Source: Raffaelea ambrosiae
Lineage: Eukaryota; Ascomycota; Sordariomycetes; Ophiostomatales; Ophiostomataceae
Reading direction: 5' to 3'
DNA: 64,000 nt
Assembly: GCA_002778195.1 (NCBI GenBank)
Contig: PCDI01000017.1
Span: forward strand, 138,119 to 202,118
The first letter of the stretch is position 1. Each line of letters begins with the position of its first letter. The notes beneath the pieces were generated by a model. The model was not told where the DNA came from. It made no database searches and worked only from the letters and a program-made list of their open reading frames with translations. Below are positions 47,300-57,766 of this stretch, piece by piece. The position numbers and the translations under genes are program-made.

Positions 47300-50200
47300 T
47301 CACTGTGCCCTGGCCATTGCCGCCTGCAGGACCCCGTCAGCTCCCTGTCCCAGGCGGTCGTTGCTCCATTTGGCCAGACGCTCTTCGTCACAGGTGACGC
47401 GCAGCTTCTCCAATAGCGCCTTTGTGATGCTCACGCCCTCTGCGCCCTCTGTCTCTTGCGCATCTTCCCTGCTGGGAGCTTCGTTGTCGCCTGCCTGGTC
47501 TCTCATGACAAGCCAGGTAACAAGACCGGTGCGAGTGATGAGCGTGTTGCTTCCACCGCTGATCGACGTGGCTCGGCAGAGAATCCGCAAGGCCTTGCGG
47601 CGCAGCGGCCAGCGAAGATAGGGACTGCAGAGCAGGTGCTCTACATCGTGGAAGACTTTCCGGTTGCGGTATGTGTCGAGGTCCTCCGGCGTCCGTAAGC
47701 CGTCTAACAGATACGTCAGCAGCCAGCTGAGCTCAGCATAGTGCTTGCTGTCCTCTGTTGACTCCTCGTCCATGACATGATACAGAGGTGGCGAATAGAG
47801 CCGCCAGGCAGGCGAGGACGTGAGGAACTTGTTCACCTTCGGGTACAGGAAGTGAAGTGGGTCCTGCAACACTGCGAGGGCGTGGCTTGCAAAGGCCACC
47901 AGGTAGCTAGGTAGCGGCAGCTGCTCGGGCGCCTTTTCCTCGTCCCACGCCTTCACGGTCCCGTTCAGACACATGAGCAGGAGCCACACCTGCTCCTTCT
48001 CTGCATAGCTGGAGCTGTTGATCTTGACAACCATTTTGCGGATGTTGATGAGAGCTTCCTTCCGAATACCGACGCTCTCAGAAGCCAGCAGCATGATCAG
48101 TGACGCTGCGTGGCCATCCTCAACAACTTCGTCGACCTCCTTGTTCACCCATCTGGTGAGCGCTATGTTGTCTAACTCTGGAATAGGAGTCATATCCAAC
48201 AGCGCGTCGAGTGAGACCTCGCTGTCCTCCAGCTCGTCTGGAGCATCTGCCATTTCCACTCCTTCCGTGGGCGCAGATCCAGATACACCAACAGCTGTCC
48301 GTTTCGGCAGCTTCTTGCCAAGCTTTTCTGCGGCAGTCGATCCTTTCGAGAAGGCAGACCGAACGTCCTTGAAAATGCGCTTCCGAGCAGCCTTGCCTCC
48401 AATGCAACACTGCATGTAACGCAGAACAAAGTCGGCTAGGCTCTCGGCCGACTTTTCGTCTGCCTTGGCCACAGCATGCGGCAGCTGCTCCGCGATTGCG
48501 AGGGTGATAGGGTCAACTTCCTCCTCTGTCGGATCTTCGTCCAGCAACTCCTCGCTCTTTTCGATATATTTCGTATTATGCATGAAGCAACGAGAGATGG
48601 CACCGTCGACAAAATCCCAAACTGCACTTGGCAACGGCGAATGCTCCGGTGATATAGGTGCCAAGCTGTGGAGCAAGGCGGCAACACCAGATGAAGCCGG
48701 TGCTTCAGCGTCATCCCCCAATCGCACCAGCTCGCCCACAGTGGCCACGGAATCGAGCACCTGTCCAAAGCTACCTAAGGGCAGCCCGGCCCGAATCTCC
48801 GTCTCGACCTTCAGGAGAGTGCCAAAAGGAGACATGGCAAGGCCCTGTTCCTTTGCGAACCATTTCATTCCAGGGGATGAGAGTGCGACTGGCAGAAGAT
48901 TCTCCAGCTCCATCATGTGCAGGGCCCGCTCTTCATGAGATCCTTCGCCCTCTCCTACTTGCTTCAACACGGCCAAAATCGATGGGGACACATCAAATGT
49001 GGCCTGGCTGCTGACCTGGGGGGTCACCTCAAAGAAGAGGCGCAAGACTCGGCTCGCAGCTTCACGGTAGAGTAGGTCGTCGCTCGGAATCTTGCGGAAC
49101 ACAGTGAACACGTCCTGCACGGGTGGCAGTCGCCGGCCAAACTCTTCTAGGACTCTTTCTCGTGACTCGTCCCAAAACGTCAGATTGGGGTGGCGGCGGG
49201 CAGCTTCGTCGTGCATTTGGAGAGTGCGCTGAAGCTTGGCCATGGCCAAGGCAAGAAGCCTGATGGTGAAGAAAGAGATCAGCTTGGACTGGTGTGTAAG
49301 GCAGCGGACCAGAGTCTTTTGCGAAAGAGGTAGGGGAAGGATGCTGTCGACGATGGCGGATGTCGGTGGCGGGACGCGGGCGTAGCCCTCAGCGGCCCCA
49401 AAGTAAGCCGGTATGCCGATCTGGATTGTGTCGAAGAGCAGCGTCGAGAAGCGGATCCAGGAGGTAGAGAGAAATGGTTGAAAGCTGAGGTTCTTCTTGG
49501 CAAAGTACCAGGCGATGAGCTCGGGCGCCGCTCCAAATGTGGCAATCAGCAGCTCTCTCTGCTTGCTGCTGGACAGTGGTCGCAGACCCGCCATCAGTTC
49601 AGCCAGCACCATATTGTGTACGGGGAAATCAACTTCGGATTTGCCCGCACCCTTGAGCATCCCACGCGCGAACCCTTCGTCGCCGCCGGATCCCGAAGCG
49701 GATGCACTCGGAGCTTTGGTCAGATCCGCGCCAAAGGGGTAATAGCCAAGCTGTTCTCGCAGAACGCCTGCAGTCGGTGACGTGCAGACAGCTAGGAGAA
49801 AATTGTGTGCTACATCGGCCACACTAGAATGGCCTCTGGCGGATGCGCTGCCCTCGTCTGCATCGGCAGGAGCCGTGTTGTCGTAGAGAGTGGCAATGCG
49901 GATGAGCGTTGCGGTATTGAGCAGTTTCAGCTTGGCCGACTTGGCGAGCTTCTTGTCGGCAATAACGTAGCTCTGGATGGCCTGCAGGATGCCGCAGATG
50001 ATATACGGCGGGTCGTCGCCGATATTCTTGGTGAGCTGGGCGACAATATCGCGGTGCCCAAGAAGCTCCGCCCTCGCCTCGGTATGGAGATATTTGAGCG
50101 ACGCCAGAAAGAAGCGGACGCCGTTTGTGCGCACTGATGTGCGCGTCCTGTCCTCGCCGCCGTCGCCATGAAACTTGAGACCCATGTTCCGCGCAAGTGC

Positions 50201-50932
50201 CCGGTAGGTGAAAGTGCGGTTGCGGAAGACGGCCTTGGCCACTGCACCGCCATCGAAGCCGATCACCTCGCACAGCATGCGCAGCGTAGGGGAGATGATG
50301 AACTCCTTGGCCTTGTCGGCCGTCAGATTCCTGCCAACAAGCTCGAGCTGCTGGCGGACAAGCAGCGTCCGGCAGATGCCCAGTCCCGTGGGTGCCATGT
50401 CCAAGATGTGCGACAGGTACTTGAGGAGCAGGGCCAAGACCACCGGCACGGCCGACACGACTCCGTCGTTCTCCTGTTTGGCTGCCAGACTCCATGTATC
50501 CATGATGTCGGGGAGGTAGATGGTGTCGTTTTCGTCGTCGCCGTCCGTGTCACGACTGCGTGGGACGTCCTTCTTGGCGGCAGGCGACTCGAGATAGTCG
50601 CGCACAATGGCTGCGTCCTCCTCTTTTCGCGTCTCCGGGTCGTTCAGCCGGTCGAGCAGCAGCTTGAATGATTGAAGGCCTGCGGCAGCGGACACGAGTT
50701 AGATGATGCCATACAGCGGCGCGCAATGGAGCCGCAAGAAGAGATCAGAGCTGGTGCAGTCTCACTCACCATGCCGGGCTTTCTCCATGTCCTGGCTGGC
50801 AGCGAGCAGCTGCATCAGCTGCCTGGCCGAGTGGACATCTTCAAACGTCGGGGCCGAGTGTGCTACCCGCAGCCGTTTTATGTGACCGGGCCTATCCTGG
50901 CCACCTGACCTTCTTTTCTCGGGCCTGGCCAT
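47300..50932 (-). CDS. URB1: URB1/NPA1 ribosome biogenesis protein
   Basis: Nucleolar scaffold of early pre-60S particles, needed for 25S/5.8S rRNA processing. Two exons: 50932-50770 (MARPEKRRSGGQDRPGHIKR and onward, 54 codons plus one base) and 50679-47300, with a 90-nt intron (donor GTGAGT). Total about 1180 residues. The N-terminal exon is basic and includes VAHSAPTFEDVHSARQLMQLL; after the junction GLQSFKLLLDRLND begins the Npa1 N-terminal helical domain (about residues 60-400, with YLSHILDMAPTGLG and CRTLLVRQQLELVGRN). The last third resembles the C-terminal NopRA1 domain (RKALRILCRATSISGG). Much shorter than the 1764-residue yeast protein, which I attribute to lineage differences rather than truncation because both ends are present. 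Divergent from IDI1. Confidence 0.87.
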
Positions 50933-51729
50933 GGTCTGTGTTGGGGTTCTGCTCAAGGGCAGTGCCTGGATGTAAAACCGTCCAGACTTTTTTTTTTTCC
51001 TGCCGCTTGCATTCATTCCTGGGGGTTTTTTTTTTTTTTTTTTTTTGCCTGGCGATAAGACTCTCGCTTTCCGATAAGAATCCTGGTCTTCACCGCCCTG
51101 TATATCAGCGCCATAGTGGGTACATGGTATCGGGGCTCAAATATTAGACTTAGAGTCTGTGGCACCGCAAAACACTAAGATCCAAGCTTGCCACAGAAGT
51201 ACACCGTGTAAAGATCGATCCCCGCCAAACAGACGGCACTGCTTGCCAAAATGGGGCACGAGAGCGTGCCCGCGACTGGTCAATTGATGCACTCTGGCGA
51301 CGACAGTCGGGCGGGTCGTCCCAGCCAATTAATGGCACTGTGTCTCTAATTATGATTGCCTGCCCCTCTATTGTTGCCAACAGCGACCTAAAAGCAACCA
51401 TCCCGCTTAATTATTTTGTTGGGTCCCCCGTTTTCGCGATCCCCGAGCACTGCCTCGCCTTCTATTTTTTCTCCCCGATACCATATTTCTCCTTCTCAAC
51501 ACCCCCACGGTCAGGCAGCTTTTGCACATCGCATGTCCACTTGGAGAAAAAGTCCGAGGACCGTCCGTACCATACAACGAGCAGCAGCACCTCACTGTTC
51601 TCGGCCAATTTCCGGGTTCCTGCAGCTGAAATCGCACAAAACAAAGTCTCCAAGCTTTCGGGACTCGACCATCGCTCGGCTCTTTTGGACCTCTCGGACC
51701 CCGGCACCTGCTCACATCCCTGCAGCACC
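50933..51729. promoter_or_regulatory. divergent promoter region URB1 / IDI1
   Basis: 797 bp between two start codons, with T runs near 50990 and 51030-51046. No TATA box is evident and no other gene is seen. Confidence 0.55.
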
Positions 51730-52666
51730 ATGTCGACCACTACGACGGTCACGACGACCACCACGAACGGCCACCAGCCGATCACGGCGCACAACATCCT
51801 GCGCCTGTTCCCCGACATCGACACCAGCGACGACTCGCTCGCCGGCCACGATGAGGAGCAGATCCGGCTGATGGACGAGGCCTGCATTGTCCTGGACGAG
51901 AACGACGCGCCCATTGGCAAGGCCAGCAAGAAGATTTGTGCGTAGAGAGGATTCTTTGTGAACGAGAAACAGGGAAAAAAGCAAGGGACAAGGAAGACGA
52001 GACGTGTTGCTAATGCATAGACCAGGCCATCTGATGACCAACATTGACCGCGGACTGCTGCACCGGGCCTTTTCTGTCTTTCTGTTTGACGACGACAACC
52101 GGTTGCTGCTGCAGCAGCGGGCCACGGAGAAGATCACGTTCCCGGACATGTGGACCAACACCTGCTGCTCGCACCCGCTGGCTGTGTCGGGCGAGACGGG
52201 CGCCAGCCTGCCGGAGTCGGTCGAGGGCGTCAAGCGCGCTGCGCAGCGCAAGCTGGACCACGAGCTGGGCATCAAGAAGGAACAGGTGCCGTTGGAGAAC
52301 TTCCGGTTCCTGACTCGCATACACTACAAGGCCCCTAGTGACGGCAAATGGGGCGAGCACGAGAGTGAGTGGATGTCTGCTTTTTTTTTTTTTTTTGGTT
52401 GTATGATTGAACAAAAAGGCATACTAACATGCCCAGTTGACTACATCCTCTTCATCAAGGCCAAGGTGGACCTGAACGTCAACGAGAACGAGGTCCAGGA
52501 CACCAAGTACGTCACGCCCGACGAGCTGAAGACGCTGTTCAAAGACCCCAAGCTGGTGTTCACGCCATGGTTCAAGCTGATCTGCGAGTCGATGCTGTTC
52601 GAGTGGTGGGATCACTTAGACAGCATTGACACGTACACGAATGAGCAGGACATCCGGCGCATGTAA
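51730..52666 (+). CDS. IDI1: isopentenyl-diphosphate delta-isomerase
   Basis: Converts isopentenyl diphosphate to dimethylallyl diphosphate in the mevalonate pathway, supplying sterol and prenyl synthesis. Exons 51730-51937, 52026-52364 and 52437-52666 give 258 residues. The Nudix-type fold is clear: KKICHLMTNIDRGLLHRAFS spans the first junction, then WTNTCCSHPL with the catalytic Cys, and KWGEHEIDYILF with the acid residues that bind metal; the second intron falls directly after HE. C-terminal FTPWFKLICESMLFEWWD is typical. The N-terminus is Thr-rich and not obviously a transit peptide. Intron 2 (72 nt) contains a run of about 17 T, is a multiple of three and has no in-frame stop, so retention would insert 24 residues. 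Intron 1 uses the second of two close acceptors (CATAG, then ACCAG). Confidence 0.97.
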
Positions 52667-54186
52667 GACAGCAGGCCCGGGTGAAGGAGACGGAAGATGA
52701 GGGCGAGTTAAAGTGTGTGTGTGTGTGTGTGTTTGTTTTTATTTGTCGACGTTGTAGACTGGGTTTGAATTTGCATGTCTGATTTGCGTGTTGCATATGT
52801 TTGGACAAAACAAAAAAGGCCATCCCGTCGGCGCCTCGTCGTCATCGTCCTGGCCTGTCTCTCTCTCTCTCTCGTTCTCTCCCCCNCCGCCTCTTTATCT
52901 GAATGGGTGTAAACCCCAAGGTCGTCTCTTGTATTCTTAAATTGTCAACAGCCCTCTTTAGTCTCTCTTATAACCCCCCCCGCCCCTTTTGCATTCCTAT
53001 ATTGCGTCTTGTGTTACCCAACTGCTGCTCCGATATCCTGCGCGCGCGCACACACGCATGAGCAAATTACAAACAGAACAGAATAGACGATTTACCAGAA
53101 TATTTACCGGCCACAGAACCGTAGTTTGTGCCCGGACGATCCGCTCGTACCAAGACAGTTGTACTGTGCGGCTGCGCTGTTGCCTCCATTACCCAGTCCA
53201 CCCATCAATGACCCCCAACTTGCTCCAAATGTGTTACTCGTCCATTCGTGACTCGAGCGGCTCCCATCTTGACCAACAGATAAGGCACCCCTACCCATGT
53301 GACCCTGATGTGGCACACGACACTTCCTCGATCACAGATAGCTCCCGCAGGCCAGCGGAGCGCCTCCTGCTGTGTCTTTTCCCTGGTTGGCTGCTCTGAT
53401 TCGTTCAGAGGCGGCATCCCACGCCCACCACAACCAGAAGTATCAATATTACCGGGCTTCCGAAAAAAAAAGAGACGCCATTGCTGTTTGACACATACGA
53501 CGCTGTGCATATCCGCAGTGACAATTGTCTTCGCCGTGCGTGGGACGTGTGTTATTGACCGATTGTCCCAAGTCCGGGCGCCTGCGCCGTTAATACGTTT
53601 TGGTCTTATTCGCCTCCTGGGACACTAACGAGCTATAAGAGGCTTAATAGTTGGCTTAGTCGCCTTCTCCCCTCATTTTTCCCAACTCCTCTTTTTCTCT
53701 TTCTTCTGAATTACTACAATTGGTTCACAACGCTTTTACACAACATACAATTGCTTCAAAGCGGTTCCTGATTACTTTGGAAGAATTGGCCTGCTACTTC
53801 ATTCTGTGCTTTCGTGCATCGTCGGAATCCCACGCCTCACCTTTTGACCTCATCTTTTTTTTCTTCTTCTTTTTTCTTTCGTCAAGCAGACATCGCATCG
53901 CGTTATCGACAAACGAATGTCTGTTGAAGTCCGCACGTCTCTTAACTGCCTTCGATACCCCAGTCGATTTATGTCTATTTCGAGAAGACAGCTCTCCAGA
54001 GTCCATACGGGAGACAGTATACAAAATTTAGTTTAGGTGAGTATGGGGACGGGGGTGGTCGAGACCAATGATGATATCAATCTGTATTTAAACATGCGGC
54101 CGCAACCAACCACGCAATGCTAACATGTCGAATGGAAACAAAACAAAGATTGCTCCCACTGAAACCGTAAACAAAAATCACCCATC
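52667..54186. other. 1.5 kb intergenic region
   Basis: IDI1 3' UTR with a (GT)10 array at 52713-52732 and a CT array at about 52857-52873; the single ambiguous base N is at 52886. The right part is upstream sequence of the acetyltransferase gene, with a TATTTAAA at 54085-54092 about 95 bp before its ATG. No gene supported. Confidence 0.6.
52713..52732. repeat. (GT)10 microsatellite
   Basis: Ten GT units in the IDI1 3' flank. Confidence 0.95.
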
Positions 54187-55194
54187 ATGGCGGCGACGGC
54201 AAGCAGGAACAGCATCAGCTCCACGAGCACACTGGCCACCGACTCCTCGGCGGTGCTGGGACCCAAGGGTGCGGAGCAGCTGCCGAAGCAGAACCAGCAG
54301 CAGCAGCAGCAGCAGCCGGCCCGTCTCCGGTCCTCGCTCGTGCCGTCCCATTTTGACACCGACGTCCGCGTCGTGGGGATGCGCGAGTGCCACGCCGCCG
54401 GCCTCTCGCTGGCCCTCGCCTTTGCCTCGGAAGAGCTGTGCCACTATCTGGTCGACGACGACGACGACGACCCGGCGCATGCGACTGCTGCGACTTTGTC
54501 CCGGGACGACGACGACGACGACGACGACCTCGCCAAGTGGCGGCTGCATGTGGACGTGATGACGTACAACGTGGCCGCCGTCATCGGCAACGGGCTCGTC
54601 ACCACGACGGGCCCGGACTACGACGCCGTCGCCCTCTGGCTGCCGCCGCGCCGCAACATCGACGACTGGTGGACCATTCTGCGCAGCGGCATGTGGCGCC
54701 TCTACTTCCAGCTGCCCACCGAGGGCCGCATCCGCTACTACGACGAGCTCCTGCCGCTGCTGCACACGACCAAGCACGAGGTCCTCGGCGCCGACCGCGA
54801 CAACAACAGCTACTACCTGCTCTACCTCGGCACCAAGCCGGCCGCCCGCGGCCGCGGCTGTGCCCGCCGCCTGATCGAGCCCATGTGCGCGCGCGCCGAC
54901 CGCGAGGGCCGCCCCGTGTACCTCGAGTCCAGCTCCGCGTCCAACAATGCCTACTACCGCAAATTCGGCTTCGAGCCCAAGCGCGAGATTGCGCTCGTGC
55001 GCGGCCCCGCGCCGATCCAGCTGACGATCATGGTCCGGGAGCCGCAGCCGGTGAAGACGACAACGACGACGACGACGACCACCACCACCACCACCACCAT
55101 TACCACCGCCGCGCTAACGCAGGCGGCGGCCGAGACCGAGACCGAGACTGAAGCTGCGGTGGAGGATGGTGTGGCTACTACTGTGAGCAACTGA
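54187..55194 (+). CDS. GNAT-family N-acetyltransferase
   Basis: Intronless, 335 residues. Acetyl-CoA-dependent acetyltransferase of unknown substrate. The acetyl-CoA binding motif is visible at YYLLYLGTKPAARGRGCARR (motif A, R-G-R-G-C-A), followed by PVYLESSSASNNAYYRKFGF (motif B), the usual order in fungal GNATs. It is decorated with low complexity: a Gln run near residue 36, two Asp runs (54453-54472 and 54508-54528), and a C-terminal tail with about 14 Thr (55057-55103) followed by Glu/Thr repeats. The tail lies after the fold and is probably disordered. No signal peptide or membrane segment. ATG at 54187 is the first in this frame and sits after a TATA-like TATTTAAA. Convergent with RPA2. 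Confidence 0.88.
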   Translation: MAATASRNSISSTSTLATDSSAVLGPKGAEQLPKQNQQQQQQQPARLRSSLVPSHFDTDVRVVGMRECHAAGLSLALAFASEELCHYLVDDDDDDPAHATAATLSRDDDDDDDDLAKWRLHVDVMTYNVAAVIGNGLVTTTGPDYDAVALWLPPRRNIDDWWTILRSGMWRLYFQLPTEGRIRYYDELLPLLHTTKHEVLGADRDNNSYYLLYLGTKPAARGRGCARRLIEPMCARADREGRPVYLESSSASNNAYYRKFGFEPKREIALVRGPAPIQLTIMVREPQPVKTTTTTTTTTTTTTTITTAALTQAAAETETETEAAVEDGVATTVSN

Positions 55195-55838
55195 TCGCAA
55201 GGGGGGAGGGGGAGGGGAGGGGGGACAAAAATCGTAGACGAGAGGCGGAAAAAGACACCAACGATTTGCCGGTCATACACGACCAATTAGACTGGTAGAA
55301 AGACTTGCTCTCTCTCTCCTTTTTTTTTCTCTTCTCATTGATTGATTGATTTGGTTATTTTGATTTACTCAGCTCGATCACAGATTGTCCCCCCACAGAT
55401 CGTCGTCTGCTCTCTTTTTCGTCCATTCATGCTTCAAGTCTTTTCTTCATATATGCCAAGATGATTATCTTACATGCGCCCTCCTCTTGCAGCCTCGTCT
55501 TCGTCGGCAGCAGAGCAGTGGACACATAGCCGTACAACTTTTTTCTTCTTCCTCCCATATTCTCCACACAGGTGTCGTTCATCAGAAAAGAAATACGAAG
55601 TATCCTGTCCTCACCCTAGTGAGGAACAAAGGCACAAGGACATAAAAGGAGGAAACAGAAACAGCCCACGGAGTAAAACACACAAAAGACAAGACCAAAA
55701 GAAAAAAGAAAAAACACAAAAACCCATATGACGCCAAGTAGACCCTTTGCCCTCCCTCCCTCGCCCTCACAGAACTTGTATAATGCACCTTGGAACTCTT
55801 TTTTGATTCTCCTCTCTGCTCTTCGGCCCCCTCCCTCC
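55195..55838. other. convergent 3' intergenic region
   Basis: About 640 bp holding the 3' UTRs of the GNAT gene and RPA2. Nothing else seen. Confidence 0.7.
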
Positions 55839-56887
55839 TCACATCAATGCAAATGTCTCGTCGTCCACGGTCGCATAGATGACACTGTTGTCGGTCAGCT
55901 CCTGGATGGCCGCTATGGTTGGCTTGTAGCCCAGCTTCAGCTCGCTGTTGATCGCGTCGACGTGGACGCCCTCGTTGCCCAAGGCCGTGTTGCGCAAGAA
56001 GTTGAACACCTTTTGGGCGTTGGGCGTAAAGTTGCTCCCGCCAACAGCGCCGTTGGTGTACCCGCCGCCGCCGCCGCCGCTGCCGTGGTCCTGGTCCACA
56101 AACATGCTGTCGCCATGCGCCGCCGCACCATTGGTTGCCGGCCCTCCGTTGGCGTTGTGGGGGCTCCCGCGGGTCAGGCTCAGGTGCACGTAGGTGCACT
56201 CGAGCAGATGGTAGCTGACCTCGTTGTAGTCCTCGATGGCGCGGATAAAGTGAGCGCCGACGTAGCGCTTCTGGTTGAACAGCTTGAGGCGGCCAAAGAC
56301 GCGGACGTACTGGTCGAGGGCGAAGCCGCCGTCGGAGGCGTCCTCGTTCTTGTCGGCGTCGACCCACTTCTTGACGTCAATGACGCCGGTGCCGTCGTCG
56401 ATGCGGTAGGTCACGTTGGTCGGCTGGGGGTTGATGGCCCGCACCTGGCCGACGAGGGTCAGCTGGGTCGCGACGGCGCCGTCAATGGTGAACTCGGAGG
56501 CGCCCGGGTAGGCCTCTTCGGTGTCGAGCAGCTGCTTGATCGTGACAGGCCGCAGGGAGTCCTCGTTGTAGTTCTGCGCAAAAAAAAAAGAGAGGGGAGA
56601 GAAGTCAGTCCAGAACTTGACAGGAAGTGAGCAGGGAGGGGAGAGGGAAATGGGGACACACCCGTCCACCACCTTGGCCCTGGCTGCCCGACTGTGAGCC
56701 GCCCACGAAGCCACCACCACCGCCGCCGGTGTCGCCGCCATAGGTCGTCGTGTATCCTCCGTATGAAGCTGTTGGAATGTTGTCAGTTCGAGTCTTGTCA
56801 AGCCGAAGGCGTCCAGGCAAGGCTGCCGGTATAGTTTGCAAGGTACACCGGGGGGGGGTTCTCCAGGAACAAAAAACACGTACTCAT
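55839..56887 (-). CDS. RPA2: replication protein A subunit 2 (RPA32)
   Basis: Middle subunit of the trimeric single-stranded DNA-binding complex used in replication, repair and recombination. Three exons: 56887-56884 (only ATG plus one base), 56768-56662 and 56573-55839; 281 residues, the normal length. The N-terminus after splicing reads MTSYGGYTTTYGGDTGGG and is Gly/Ser/Tyr-rich, the phosphorylated tail of the family. The OB fold runs from about residue 55 to 175 (TLVGQVRAINPQPTNVTYRI; DGTGVIDVKKW; YVRVFGRLKLFNQKRYV). After a Gly-rich linker, the winged helix that contacts repair proteins occupies the C-terminus (VFNFLRNTALGNEGVHVDAI to ATVDDETFALM). The 115-nt first intron starts with GTACGT. 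Upstream of it lie three ACGCGN boxes. Divergent from the peroxisomal Lon gene. Confidence 0.94.
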
Positions 56888-57059
56888 ATTGATTTGTGAA
56901 TCACGGGCGCGGTCGTTTGCTTCTCGGGTTTGGAAGCGAGTCTGGGTCAAACGGAGAGAAAGTCAAGAGCGCACGTCTGCAGCCTCTTGTCGTGGTGTGT
57001 TGTGTGCGAGAGAGACTTGCTCTTCGTGAGGCGGCGGGGGGGCAAAAATTAGGCACGCA

Positions 57060-57086
57060 ACGCGTGAAGAGGACGCGACAACGCGC
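57060..57086. promoter_or_regulatory. MCB-like element cluster upstream of RPA2
   Basis: ACGCGT (57060-57065), ACGCGA (57073-57078) and ACGCGC (57081-57086) fall within 27 bp, 173-199 bp upstream of the RPA2 ATG. Clustered MluI cell-cycle boxes bound by MBF drive G1/S expression of RPA genes in yeasts. Function here is inferred from motif and position. Confidence 0.65.
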
Positions 57087-57681
57087 CCTGTCAATTAAGC
57101 AAACACTTAGGAAACCGCAACAACGGCAGAGGGGTCCAAAGTGGGTCTGCTGCCTAGTGCTGTGGCGCCCAGGCCTGATCACTAAGCCCAACCCCGCCCC
57201 GCCCCAGGCGTGTGCTCGCTGTGGCCTACCAAACGGGGTCACACGGGGCAGTCATAGCGTCTGGGCTGTACTTTTCCACAGCGGCTCGGCCACCTAAAAG
57301 CGTGTCCTGGGGGGGGGGAGGCGGAAATGCCTCGGCTACGGTGTACGGTTAACTGCCGACGTCGCTGGTCTTTCCATCCACCATCACAAGCTTTCGATCA
57401 GCTTCGAATTCCGGGGATTTCCATCGCAGAACACCACCACCCTCGTCTGCGCGACCTTGCCGCATCTGGGAGCCTCACCCCCCTCTCGTGCGCGCCCCTG
57501 CTTCGATCGTTTTCCTTTTTCCTTTTGATCGTGTCGTGGTTTTCAATAGAAGGCCGAGTTCTGCGCGAGCATTTCCCGTCAGCCTGTCTTTTTTTGTCTT
57601 TGGGCCCCTGTTTTTCTCCCTCTTTTTTTTTTCTTTTTTCCCTTTTGATCAGCGTCTCATCGGAAGCGAACTCGCCCAACG

Positions 57682-57688
57682 TATATAG
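57682..57688 (+). promoter_or_regulatory. TATA-like box of the peroxisomal Lon gene
   Basis: TATATAG 79-85 bp upstream of the ATG at 57767, followed by C/T-rich leader, a common arrangement in filamentous fungi. Confidence 0.5.
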
Positions 57689-57766
57689 GGAGCTCTACTC
57701 GCTTTCTCCGCATTCTCCCTTCATCCATCCCGCATTCCGGCTTTCCAAACCGCCATCTCAACCCAA

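Larger units (their letters stand above)
56888..57766. promoter_or_regulatory. divergent promoter region RPA2 / peroxisomal Lon
   Basis: 879 bp between start codons. The left part carries the MCB-like cluster. The right part is T/C-rich and has TATATAG at 57682-57688, about 80 bp before the Lon ATG. A CCTCGG at 57330-57335 resembles the FarA/FarB core but is too short to weigh. Confidence 0.55.

Noticed and set aside
57330..57335. CCTCGG as a FarA/FarB fatty-acid response site for Lon
   Set aside because: A six-base motif is expected by chance in GC-rich DNA of this length; only one copy.
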